This document shows, in pieces, positions 26,170 to 35,630 of a stretch of 64,000 nucleotides of DNA. The notes beneath the pieces were generated by a model. That model had not been told where the DNA came from. It was given only the letters and a program-made list of their open reading frames with translations, and ran no database searches. The stretch is from positions 310,001-374,000 of the forward strand of contig JADJIS010000002.1 in assembly GCA_016706865.1 (NCBI GenBank), in the 5' to 3' direction. The position numbers and the translations under genes are program-made. The DNA is from Bacteroidota bacterium. Lineage in GTDB: Bacteria; Bacteroidota; Bacteroidia; Chitinophagales; BACL12. How positions within the stretch are numbered: position 1 is the stretch's first letter; each line of letters begins with the position of its first letter.

Positions 26170-29091
26170 ATGATCAGATTTTACACCGCACTCCTTGTTT
26201 TTAGTTTTACAATTGTTGGACTTAAAGCCCAAACATTTCAGTTATATACTGAAGATTTCAATGGACTAACAGCCCCATTTATACTCAATTCTACGGGCCC
26301 AGGAGGGGCTGTGGGAACAAATAAATGGATCATAAACGATAGTTATGAGGGCGGATTCGGATACCCCAATACTACCACGCAAGACCTCACTGAATTTGGA
26401 ACCATAGGTGGCGCTCCCATGAGCAAATATTTACATATTTATGATGAAGAAGCTGCTCCTGCAATTACTTGTGCCAGTTATAATACAACAGCTCCCTCCG
26501 ACAATTTTGCGGAGATGTCGAGCGGATTTTGTACGCTTGGTTTGATCGATATCGAATTTACTTTTTTCTGGTTGGGCGAAGGTGACCCGAACGATTATGG
26601 TCAGGTATATTACAGCGCAGATGGCGGTCCCTGGACTGCAGTGGGCATGGGACTTTACAACGATCAAACCTTATGGAAATATGAAGTGATAACCGATCCT
26701 GCTTTTCAGGAAGTTGCAGATCTTCGTTTTGCATTTCGTTGGGTAAATAATGCAAGTGGCGGTGCAAGTACCATGTCGTTTGCAGTAGATGATATTATTG
26801 CTGTTGGAACTTATGATGAAGCAATTCACCCGGTTGATATCGTGATAGATTTTTTATTTCCTGATCCTGTTTGTAAACTCAGCACAGTTGTAGTTGGTTG
26901 GTCGCTTACAGATCCACTTTGTGATGGAATTTATGAAATAGAATTATCAAATGCTGTTGGAGCATTTGCATCACCAATAAGTTTAGGTGTATTTACAATT
27001 TTAGCGGAAGATACTACAGGAGCAATTGCCGCAATTATTCCGGGATTTGTTCCCGATGGATCCTGTTATAAAATTCGAATAAACCGAACCTCTCCGTTGC
27101 CCGAAATTTTTGGAGAGGCCAGCGTTTGTTTCGCCGTCGAAAATTGTCCGAATACCATAACCACATTAGCACCGGTAGTTACTTACGATTCCAATGCAGT
27201 ATGTGTTAACAGTGTAATTGATGTACCATTTTTCTCCACCGGAGTATTTACTGCTGGAAATGCCTACACTGCTCAGCTCAGCGACTCCACCGGAAGTTTT
27301 GATTCACCTTATATTATTGGAACATTATATACCAGTGCCACTTTCGATCCCGCTTTAGGTTCTCCTCCGGGAACTGTTTCCGGAATTGTTCCTGTGGTTC
27401 CACCGGGATGTAATTATTTTATTCGTGTGGTCTCGAGTTTACCACCCGTTATAGGATCCGTTTATGGACCTATTTGTATTCAGGAATGTGATATTGAAAC
27501 AAATGATATTGAAGATGTTTATGTGTGTATCACCGAAGATTCGGGTGTAACAGTTACCATTACTTACGATGTAAATGTTTTTGATGATATAGAAACTTAT
27601 TGCGATACCAATACTTTCTGTGTGGAAGTATTAGATGCAATGTTTTTTACGCAGGCGAGTTATTGTGAACTGGGTTTAACCGTTGATACAGAATCGGGAA
27701 CAATTGATCTGGTAATTCCGGGTTATTTCGATCTGCTTGCAATGGGATTGGATGCAGGGATCTGGTATTTGCGCGTAAATGCAAATTGTGGAACGCCTTC
27801 AGAAAATACTTTAGGAACACTCATTCATTTATCCATAGGTGCACCTGCAGATAATGCTCCCATATTAATTCCGGAAGATACTCTTTTATGTGAAGGCGCA
27901 ATTGGAAATGCACTCGTTGTTCCATATAATATTAATTCCGATTATCAGTTCCAATTTGGAATAGGAACGCCATTTAATTGGGCATATAATCCAATTTATA
28001 TTGATTTTACCGGTGCAACCGGCGACGTAACATTGCGAGTTAGAGAAATTAGTTTTGGTTGTCCGGGACCTTGGAGCGAATATGTAACCTTCCATGTAAT
28101 AGACGTTCCTATTGTAACAATTAGCGGTCCTCCGAAAGCCTGTACCGGAGATACCACCTATTTTAATGTGCCGTATTTTATCACAACTTATTACGATTGG
28201 TCTCTTTCCGGAGGGACAATAGTGGATACTTCCAATAATGTTGTTGGTGTTATTTGGGATGAAGCCGGTGTTTATACCCTGAATGTTTTTGCACTGAATG
28301 AATGTGGAAGCGGAAGCGGAACTAAAACCATTACCGTAATTGAAACAATACCGGTGGATGGGGGAGATGATGTAACTATTTGTGTTGGTGAGGCAGCAAT
28401 ATTCAGTACCCTTACAACCGGTGTTCCATATTATGCTTGGTACGAACTGGCTACGGATTCTCTGTTATCTGATGATTTTTATTTTACTGTTTATCCCGAT
28501 ACAACAACAAGTTATTTAGTTGTTGGGGAAGATGATGAGGGATGTGCAAGTTATGATACACTTACTGCCTTTGTTGAATATCCTTTTGCCGAATTTGATA
28601 CCGCTGAATATTGTATCGGTGGAATTACTGTTTTGGATGCAGGTTATGAAGGATCCACTTATAGTTGGAATACAGGAGCAACATCTCAAACAATTGAAGT
28701 TGGATTATTCGGTACCTATTCGGTAACAATAAATACTGCGGATGATGCATGTGATATCACGAAAACATTTTTGGTGAATGAAGTAATAGATGTGTGCGAT
28801 CCCATTGTTGACATTCCTACGGCATTTTCACCTAACGGAGATGGTATCAACGATTTTCTATTAATTATAGGTTCGGCAGTTGTTGATTTCGAAATTTCCG
28901 TATATAACCGTTGGGGCGAACAGGTGTATTTTTCTGATAATGCAGGAATTATAAATAATCAGGAAATGTGTTGGGATGGAACTTATAAAGGAGTAGCACA
29001 GGAAATGGGATCTTACGTATATGTATTAAGTGCAACGGGTGGAAATGGAAATACTATTCAATTGCAGGGAAATATTACATTGGTGAGATAA
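26170..29091 (+). CDS. Large gliding-type surface protein with CHU_C domain
   Basis: 973 residues. Signal peptide 1-20 (ends GLKAQ). An N-terminal beta-sandwich (about 21-215: LYTEDFNGLTAPF ... MSFAVDDIIAVG) looks carbohydrate-binding. Repeated Cys-bearing fibronectin/Ig-like modules follow, including a PKD-like module (VTISGPPKACTGDTTYFNV). The protein ends in the gliding-motility-associated C-terminal domain: IPTAFSPNGDGINDFLL, ISVYNRWGEQVYFS, WDGTYKGV and GNITLVR. That domain (type B sorting signal) directs T9SS export, usually with a PorP/SprF partner. Probably an adhesin or exopolymer-binding protein. The next gene has the same terminal domain and is probably functionally paired. Confidence 0.85.
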   Translation: MIRFYTALLVFSFTIVGLKAQTFQLYTEDFNGLTAPFILNSTGPGGAVGTNKWIINDSYEGGFGYPNTTTQDLTEFGTIGGAPMSKYLHIYDEEAAPAITCASYNTTAPSDNFAEMSSGFCTLGLIDIEFTFFWLGEGDPNDYGQVYYSADGGPWTAVGMGLYNDQTLWKYEVITDPAFQEVADLRFAFRWVNNASGGASTMSFAVDDIIAVGTYDEAIHPVDIVIDFLFPDPVCKLSTVVVGWSLTDPLCDGIYEIELSNAVGAFASPISLGVFTILAEDTTGAIAAIIPGFVPDGSCYKIRINRTSPLPEIFGEASVCFAVENCPNTITTLAPVVTYDSNAVCVNSVIDVPFFSTGVFTAGNAYTAQLSDSTGSFDSPYIIGTLYTSATFDPALGSPPGTVSGIVPVVPPGCNYFIRVVSSLPPVIGSVYGPICIQECDIETNDIEDVYVCITEDSGVTVTITYDVNVFDDIETYCDTNTFCVEVLDAMFFTQASYCELGLTVDTESGTIDLVIPGYFDLLAMGLDAGIWYLRVNANCGTPSENTLGTLIHLSIGAPADNAPILIPEDTLLCEGAIGNALVVPYNINSDYQFQFGIGTPFNWAYNPIYIDFTGATGDVTLRVREISFGCPGPWSEYVTFHVIDVPIVTISGPPKACTGDTTYFNVPYFITTYYDWSLSGGTIVDTSNNVVGVIWDEAGVYTLNVFALNECGSGSGTKTITVIETIPVDGGDDVTICVGEAAIFSTLTTGVPYYAWYELATDSLLSDDFYFTVYPDTTTSYLVVGEDDEGCASYDTLTAFVEYPFAEFDTAEYCIGGITVLDAGYEGSTYSWNTGATSQTIEVGLFGTYSVTINTADDACDITKTFLVNEVIDVCDPIVDIPTAFSPNGDGINDFLLIIGSAVVDFEISVYNRWGEQVYFSDNAGIINNQEMCWDGTYKGVAQEMGSYVYVLSATGGNGNTIQLQGNITLVR

Positions 29092-29197
29092 TAATTTTTG
29101 TTTGGAATATGTTGTATAAATATTCTGATGGAAATTGAAATAGTGTTTTTGATCCGTTATTCCCGAACGTATTTTAAACACAGTGAGCATTAATATT

Positions 29198-31678
29198 ATG
29201 AAAAGAATATTGTTTTTTTTTATCCTCATTGCTGCAATGCAGTTTGTATTTGCACAACAGCAGATGCAGGTAAAAAAAAATGATTATACCTCATTTACCA
29301 AACCTTCCGCCGGAAAATATATTCCACAAAAAATAATATCGGAGGAATTACTCGACAATACTCCGGAGCAATATCGATCCAATCCCGATTTCGGAATATT
29401 ACCTATAAATGCACCGGATGATTGTTACGAATTAATTCAAAAAAGAACTCTGGATTCGAGATATTATGTTAAAAATAATACGGGAGGAAAGGTATTTTAC
29501 ACACAACAATCTTATGGTCCTATAAACTATGTTGATCCTAACGGTTATTTGAGGGCAATTGATTTTTATCTGCATCCAAGTGCGGTAGATGGAATATATC
29601 TTGCTGATGCTCAACCACTTCCCACTCAAATTGATCTTTTAAATAATCATACTTCCATCACCATTAAAGATCTGAATTTTAGATTTAATGATGACCTGAA
29701 ATTATTATTTCAAACGGGAAATACATTTTCTTCCTCACAATATTTTAATACTTCCGACCATACTGTTGGCAGAGATGGTGCATGGATAAAAAATATTTTT
29801 AAAGGGATGGATGGAGAAATTGCATTCCGAAAAAGCGGAATAAAAACAAATTTTATTATTCAGGATAAAACTATTGTTGATGTAAATTCCGATTATTTAA
29901 TTATTGAAGAATTTATTGACCTGCCTTCAGGATATCATTTTGCAGAAGAAGATGCAGATGGATATTATTTGCCAAACGGTGATTGGAAAGGAAAATTAAT
30001 ATTAAAAAACGAATTTGGTTTGCCGATGTTGCGCATGGAAAAACCAATAATTCTCGATCAAAATGCAAGCAGCACACATTTAATGGATCAGGTAAATGCT
30101 GTTGCATATAAATTAATTAAAAAAGAGGGCGGATATACTTTGCAAATTAAAGTAAATACAAAATGGTTGATATCTCCCGATCGAATGTATCCTGTAATTA
30201 TTGATCCTACTTTAATTGGCGAAGCAACTTATGTTGCCGGTGATATTGGTTTTGAATTTAATCCAGTTTGTTTTGCGGAAGCAGATTATTGTTCTTATTC
30301 ATTGGATATTGTAGTTCCCGGAAAAACTACTTTAACAGCAGCTTATTTTGATGGCACTTATTACTCATTAAACTTTGGATGTTTTGGTGTAACCGATTGT
30401 TTAAAGAGTCAGGCCGCCTTTCGAATTTTAGGTATCTGTGATGATTCACCCTATGCCGGTGGACTCTGGTCGTGCCTCTCTCCGGATGGTGATACTGCCG
30501 GTACGTGTTATGGTATTGATCTGGATATGTTTAATACCATTGCATGTATTCCACCTCAGTGTGCCGATTATAATTTTACTTTTGAAATGCGCACCTGGCA
30601 TTGCAGTTGTACGCAACCGCCATGCGGAATATTATGTCACTACATGCCATCTGGAAGTTGGGTAATTACCATTGAAGGAAAAACCGTCGAAGAAAATCCC
30701 GAAGAATCAGACCTGCATCCCGATTTTACAATTTGTGCAGGCGATACCATAGATCTTTATGCATCAGGCACCTATGGTGTTCCTCCTTATGTTTATGAAT
30801 GGATTCCGGGAGGAGTGTATGAAGATGTACATTTAGTTTGGCCGGCAACAACCACAACTTATACATCCGTAATTCATGATCTGTGTGATATGACGGATAC
30901 TGTGTCACAAACAGTAACGGTAAATCAATTACCTATTGTAGATATTGGTCCTTTTGAAGGATGTTATCAAACAACAATTATTGCACCCGGCGGATATACC
31001 AGTTATGTGTGGACCGATGAAAGTGATTCCATTTTAGCAACAGGTTCCAGCAGTTTATTAGTCGACTCCACCGGAATTTATTATGTAACTGTAATTGATG
31101 ATAATGGTTGTGAAGGAAGATCGGAACCCATTCAGGTGAATATTTATGAAGCACCGGTAATTAATGCATTTCCAGATACTGTTTTTGTGAACGATGGAGC
31201 ACTTGCATTATTGGAAGTGGAAACAATTGTTGGTGGCGATGTAAATTATTTATGGTATCCTGCAGATGATATTAATTGTCCCACCTGTTCAGAAACCCTA
31301 GTATTTAGTGTAGGCGAAGAGAATGTTTATTACGTAACAGGCGAAGAACACGGTTGCATTTCAGAACCCGATTCTATTATTGTAATTATGTCGGAAAGCG
31401 AATTAATTATTCCCAATGCATTTACGCCGAATGAAGACGGTGTAAATGATAATTTCCATATCCTGAATCCCATTTTTTATCCCATTTTCACCTTCGATAT
31501 CTACAATCGCTGGGGACAACTCGTATTTGCTACACAAGATATTTTATACGGCTGGGACGGCAAAGTAAACTCCATCGACCAGGAGATCGGCATGTATGTC
31601 TGGATGGTTACTTACGAAAAATCGAATGAACCGGGGAAGGTTTATTCTTTGAGAGGGACGGTGACGTTGTTGAGGTGA
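29198..31678 (+). CDS. Large gliding-type surface protein with CHU_C domain, second copy
   Basis: 826 residues from ATG 29198 (MKRILFFFILIAAMQFVFAQ signal peptide); an upstream GTG at 29183 in frame is less likely. The N-terminal half (to about 340) matches no family I recognise but has the beta-rich make-up of surface proteins that occur with CHU_C. Then comes a Cys-rich segment (TWHCSCTQPPCGILCHYMP), Ig/PKD-like modules, and the type B sorting domain IPNAFTPNEDGVNDNFHI, FDIYNRWGQLVF, YGWDGKVN and RGTVTLLR. Same strand as the previous gene, 106 bases apart. Probably a secreted adhesin-like protein. Confidence 0.83.
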   Translation: MKRILFFFILIAAMQFVFAQQQMQVKKNDYTSFTKPSAGKYIPQKIISEELLDNTPEQYRSNPDFGILPINAPDDCYELIQKRTLDSRYYVKNNTGGKVFYTQQSYGPINYVDPNGYLRAIDFYLHPSAVDGIYLADAQPLPTQIDLLNNHTSITIKDLNFRFNDDLKLLFQTGNTFSSSQYFNTSDHTVGRDGAWIKNIFKGMDGEIAFRKSGIKTNFIIQDKTIVDVNSDYLIIEEFIDLPSGYHFAEEDADGYYLPNGDWKGKLILKNEFGLPMLRMEKPIILDQNASSTHLMDQVNAVAYKLIKKEGGYTLQIKVNTKWLISPDRMYPVIIDPTLIGEATYVAGDIGFEFNPVCFAEADYCSYSLDIVVPGKTTLTAAYFDGTYYSLNFGCFGVTDCLKSQAAFRILGICDDSPYAGGLWSCLSPDGDTAGTCYGIDLDMFNTIACIPPQCADYNFTFEMRTWHCSCTQPPCGILCHYMPSGSWVITIEGKTVEENPEESDLHPDFTICAGDTIDLYASGTYGVPPYVYEWIPGGVYEDVHLVWPATTTTYTSVIHDLCDMTDTVSQTVTVNQLPIVDIGPFEGCYQTTIIAPGGYTSYVWTDESDSILATGSSSLLVDSTGIYYVTVIDDNGCEGRSEPIQVNIYEAPVINAFPDTVFVNDGALALLEVETIVGGDVNYLWYPADDINCPTCSETLVFSVGEENVYYVTGEEHGCISEPDSIIVIMSESELIIPNAFTPNEDGVNDNFHILNPIFYPIFTFDIYNRWGQLVFATQDILYGWDGKVNSIDQEIGMYVWMVTYEKSNEPGKVYSLRGTVTLLR

Positions 31679-31750
31679 TTGTTTTTTACAAAATAATTAT
31701 AATATCCAAACCCAATTTTATTAGACGAAAACCATGGAAAAAAAAGCATT

Positions 31751-33610
31751 ATGAAAATTTTACTATTTGGATTATTTAGTTTTTACACTTTCCAATTTGT
31801 ATTTTCACAAACCGCAACTGATGCTGAAAATATTGCTAAAAGTGGATTAAGCCAGCAAATTGTAAGTGAATCACAGGGTGCATTAAAATTGATAAATTTC
31901 AAGAAACTTAAAGGAAAAACCTCAGAATTTGATAACGAAATTTTCTATGAATTAGAATTTCAAATTGAAATTGAGGTAGTAAAGAATTATTATTTGAATA
32001 CAAGTTTGACGAAGCCATTTGTTGGAGTATCAGGAAGCGGTTGGAAGTATTTTGAGTGCACTATTCAAGGTGATGGATTTCTTTATAAAATGAAATTAAC
32101 AGAAGGTAATAAATATTCGTTAATAGGTAATGCAACGTTAATAGAAAAGAATAATGGTTATTCTTTCTCGGGTTATGAAATTACTTCGCACAAGCAAATT
32201 TCTAACTCCTTAAGCAATGATACTGAAGAAAAAACTACAACTCTACCAATTTCAACATCTAAAAATGTTTACTGCAAGTACGAAAAGGGTAGTTTAGTAG
32301 GGGTGAGTGAACAAAATGCAAAATACGTCGGATATTGGTCTAATATGGATAATGAATGTTTTGCAATTTTATTTAAAGAAGGAGTATTTAAGATATTTAT
32401 GGATTGCAGTTACAATGCGAAGACCAACGCAACATTCACAACAACTGATAGTCAAATCGAAATTGAACCGGGGGCTCAATTTACTTTTAATATTGACACT
32501 TTAACATATACCTTAAAATACTATAATGACTGTTATTTGATGAAAATAACAAAATTTGAAAACCATGCAAAAAATAATGTTTATGAAAAAGTTTCTGGCA
32601 TTGGAGATACGGTTGATTTTAAAGGACTAGAGGCTCATCAAAAATATTTTGGTTTATGGGTAAATGAGGAAAATAAGTGTTTAGAAATAAAACCGAACGG
32701 TTCAACAATTAATATTGGTAAAGGAATTTATAAGGAAGGTGTTCTTACTTTAAATTCAAATTATATGGGTTTACCAAAAGGTAAGTATATCCATTTTAAG
32801 GATGGCACTTTAGAAAAAACAATTTTTTTGGATAGCGAGAATTCTATCCAAGTTAATGAAAGTTTTAAGAAAACATTGGATGAAGCTTTTTATTATGATA
32901 TTAAATTAGCATCGGATAATCATTTACTTACTTTACTTTCAATAAAATATACTGATAACTCTTATTATAATGAGAGCATTTATCCCAGGTATAAACTTAA
33001 GAATGATGTGTTTGCTTATATAGACTCATCTGAAAGATTCAATTTACTTGCAGAGATAAATAATTCAAAGGCGCAAAGTGTTCTTAATGCAGATTTTAAG
33101 ATTACACTTTATGCCTTACAAACTGGTCAAATGCTTTATAAGGGCGGTGCAACTTTAGAAATTATTGTTAAAGACTTTAATAATGAAGTCCTTGATTCAT
33201 GTAAACTAAAAATTGAAACAGGCTTTTTGAGTGATTATAAATCAGAAAAAGATGCAATATTGGCAATTAAAAATAGAGTTGACGAACTAGTTTATCGCGC
33301 AATTTGGTCATGTTTTCCGATAAAAGCCCAGATTATGGAAATATTGGAAAGAGATAAAAAGGGAAACGCAAAAACAGTCAAAATTAATGCTGGTCATGAA
33401 ATGGGTGTCTTTAAAAATTTTCAATTTCGAATCGATGACCCTCAAATCATAAATGGCGAAAGTAAAAATAAAGGGCAATTGCAAGTTATTACAGTTAATG
33501 ATGACGGTACATCTATTTGTAAAGTATTAGGTCAATCCGAAACTATTACAAATGCTATAGAATCGGGTAAATTAATTTCTGTCACAACTATTTATGATGA
33601 TTTAGAATAA
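31751..33610 (+). CDS. Secreted protein of unknown function
   Basis: 619 residues with signal peptide 1-20 (MKILLFGLFSFYTFQFVFSQ). No T9SS sorting domain is visible. Two related segments, YVGYWSNMDNECFAILFKEG near 193 and YFGLWVNEENKCLEIKPNG near 297, look like an internally repeated beta module. The C-terminal part (about 500-619) contains KAQIMEILERDKKGNAKTV and QVITVNDDGTSICKVLGQ and may be an OB- or FlgT-like module (FlgT-type proteins have similar C-termini), but this is only a resemblance. It lies 72 bases after the CHU_C gene on the same strand. I do not recognise the family. Confidence 0.6.
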   Translation: MKILLFGLFSFYTFQFVFSQTATDAENIAKSGLSQQIVSESQGALKLINFKKLKGKTSEFDNEIFYELEFQIEIEVVKNYYLNTSLTKPFVGVSGSGWKYFECTIQGDGFLYKMKLTEGNKYSLIGNATLIEKNNGYSFSGYEITSHKQISNSLSNDTEEKTTTLPISTSKNVYCKYEKGSLVGVSEQNAKYVGYWSNMDNECFAILFKEGVFKIFMDCSYNAKTNATFTTTDSQIEIEPGAQFTFNIDTLTYTLKYYNDCYLMKITKFENHAKNNVYEKVSGIGDTVDFKGLEAHQKYFGLWVNEENKCLEIKPNGSTINIGKGIYKEGVLTLNSNYMGLPKGKYIHFKDGTLEKTIFLDSENSIQVNESFKKTLDEAFYYDIKLASDNHLLTLLSIKYTDNSYYNESIYPRYKLKNDVFAYIDSSERFNLLAEINNSKAQSVLNADFKITLYALQTGQMLYKGGATLEIIVKDFNNEVLDSCKLKIETGFLSDYKSEKDAILAIKNRVDELVYRAIWSCFPIKAQIMEILERDKKGNAKTVKINAGHEMGVFKNFQFRIDDPQIINGESKNKGQLQVITVNDDGTSICKVLGQSETITNAIESGKLISVTTIYDDLE

Positions 33611-34301
33611 ATTTACTCATTACTATGATATTAATCCAACCCTTAACTGCGAACATATTAAAGAACACCAAACAATAATTGAGATTAAAACTTTTGGAGT
33701 GTATTTAATCACCATAATATACGGAGATGAGATTTTTACGAAAAAGGTATTCATCAATTAAAAGGAAACTTTAAAGGTATTACGAACATACAAGGTATAA
33801 TACCTTCAGAGGTTTTAAAAAACTTGCAAAGGTCGCTCTAGATGCGTTTCCCTCGCAATTTTTGCCAAATTTTACCTGTTTGGCATGAAAAAAATACAAA
33901 AAATGGGTTATTCTGATGAAAAATTTACAATGCAATACCTTGTTAACCGCAAAGCGCAGTAATATGTATAGATTTTACCAAAATCTATACAGACCTGTTC
34001 TTAAGTGTATAGATTTTAATGATTACTTTACAAAGGGATAAAACTGCCGAGATTAATAGCCTCAGTGTTCACAATTCCATGTAGGTGAAAAAGGGAGAAT
34101 TTTAATGGAAAACTTATAAATGGGTGTTATATGGTATAACTAATTGTAATTTTAAAGTGATATTTTTTAATTAAAAACTTAAACTAATGAATTACGGGAT
34201 TGATTTTATAAAGAATAAAAGTCTCTATTAGCATTTATCCTTAAAATATTTAATTCATCTTTTAGCGCATAAAATTTTACGCTACTCAACCTGAAAAAAT
34301 C
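33611..34301. other. Gene-free stretch with iterated palindromic sites
   Basis: No credible gene in 33611-34400. Two clean palindromes stand out. AAGGTAT-A-ATACCTT is at 33792-33806. At 33966-33990, GTATAGATTTT-ACC-AAAATCTATAC has perfect 11-bp arms, and a third direct copy of GTATAGATTTT lies at 34007-34017. Iterated sites like these are typical of operator or replication-protein binding sites; no binding protein is suggested by the neighbours. The stretch is unusually AT-rich and precedes the metallopeptidase-helicase pair. Confidence 0.5.
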
Positions 34302-34333
34302 TTTGGAATCCATCGGGAAAATCCTTTACTTTG
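34302..34333 (+). promoter_or_regulatory. Probable promoter of the metallopeptidase-helicase pair
   Basis: TTTG at 34302-34305 and TTACTTTG at 34326-34333 (one mismatch from TAnnTTTG) are spaced by exactly 20 bases, like the promoters at 5397 and 9703. The start codon at 34401 follows after about 60 bases. Confidence 0.45.
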
Positions 34334-34400
34334 AGTAGAACTGAATGCAGTTAATTTCAAAATTCCAACATAACCCCGTTAAAACAAAAAATTGCCCAAT

Positions 34401-35594
34401 ATGCTCGATATTCTACATTATCATTTGGTAACAACCGAATACTTCAAACAACAAGAAAAGTTGTGGCAATTTTTTGCGCACCACACCTATAAGGAAGATC
34501 ATTTAAAAAGTTTTAAAATAGACCTGCTAAAAAATACCTATCAGTTTGAAGAATCTGCGGATCCGGAGCTATTTAAAAAGGTGCAGGCAGCTAAAGAAAA
34601 ATTAAATCTTTCGCTCCCCGTATTTTTATACCAAGCGCAAAATACGGAAGACATGAATGCTACAATAGCCTACATCAATAATGAAGCGCATATTGTTTTC
34701 AGCGGAAAAATATTGCAATTTCTTAACGAGGAAGAAGTACAAGCAATAATTGCGCATGAATTAAGTCATGTGCAACTTTATTGTCAGGCGGGAGGTGAGG
34801 TGGAAATTACAGATCGTATTATGAATGCAATTTCTAATCACTATAGCTGCACTCCTCCATACTATGAAACGGCAAGACTTTTTAAGTTGTATACGGAGAT
34901 CTTCTGCGACCGCGGAGCATATTTGGTAACCGGAAATTGTGATGCTATAATTACTTCTCTGGTTAAAATTTCAACGGGTTTACAAAAAGTAAATGCAGAG
35001 AGTTATATTAAACAAGCAGAAGAGATCTTCTCTCTGGAATCGGAAACCAAAACCATGGGATTTTCCCACCCTGAAAATTTTATTCGCGCCCGTGCAATAT
35101 GGTTATGGCATTCAAAAAACAACGAAGCAGATGCAGAGATAAAAAAAATGATAGAAGGAAATATCAATATTGAAGAACTGGATCTTTTCAAACAAAAACA
35201 TATTTCAGAAATTACCGAACGTTTAATTAAATTGATCTTACATCCCGAATGGATGCAAACGGAACAAACCCTGGCATTGGCAAAACAATATTTTCCGAAT
35301 TTTACCCTTAAGCAGATCCCGGATAAAATTGAATTAAAAGATCATTTGGAGCATTTACATTCCACTTTATCAGAATATTTTTCCTATATCATGTATGATT
35401 TCATTTCTGCCGATAAAAATTTAGAAGATATTCCTCTAGGATACTGTTTTTATATGGCAGAGGAATTAAAATTGGATAATGCATTGGCGGCAACAGTTAA
35501 AAAGGAACGAAAACTCAGCGAAAAAAAGGTAGCAGCTTTAAAAAAGCAAAGCGTTTCTGAATATTTGAATATGACATCCGCTTCGTTGGCATAA
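34401..35594 (+). CDS. M48-like zinc metallopeptidase
   Basis: 397 residues from ATG 34401 (MLDILHYHLVTTEYF); an in-frame TTG three codons earlier is not needed. The active site AIIAHELSHVQLY is an HExxH zinc motif (H119, E120, H123 in this numbering), and YTEIFCDRGAYLVTG about 45 residues later supplies the Glu third ligand with the (E)xxxDR pattern of the M48/M56-like group. There is no signal peptide or membrane helix, so it is cytosolic, unlike HtpX or Oma1. The helical C-terminal half (about 205-397) has no known motif. It is followed after 36 bases by a giant helicase-nuclease gene; co-transcription suggests a joint role, possibly proteolytic activation or control in a defence response. 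Confidence 0.8.
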   Translation: MLDILHYHLVTTEYFKQQEKLWQFFAHHTYKEDHLKSFKIDLLKNTYQFEESADPELFKKVQAAKEKLNLSLPVFLYQAQNTEDMNATIAYINNEAHIVFSGKILQFLNEEEVQAIIAHELSHVQLYCQAGGEVEITDRIMNAISNHYSCTPPYYETARLFKLYTEIFCDRGAYLVTGNCDAIITSLVKISTGLQKVNAESYIKQAEEIFSLESETKTMGFSHPENFIRARAIWLWHSKNNEADAEIKKMIEGNINIEELDLFKQKHISEITERLIKLILHPEWMQTEQTLALAKQYFPNFTLKQIPDKIELKDHLEHLHSTLSEYFSYIMYDFISADKNLEDIPLGYCFYMAEELKLDNALAATVKKERKLSEKKVAALKKQSVSEYLNMTSASLA

Positions 35595-35630
35595 TAACGT
35601 TATAATAATATTAAATTTTAAGCAGACCAC

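Noticed and set aside
33887..33964. 25-codon frame beginning MKKIQKMGYS
   Set aside because: Too short, no promoter box or ribosome-binding signal, no conserved feature.
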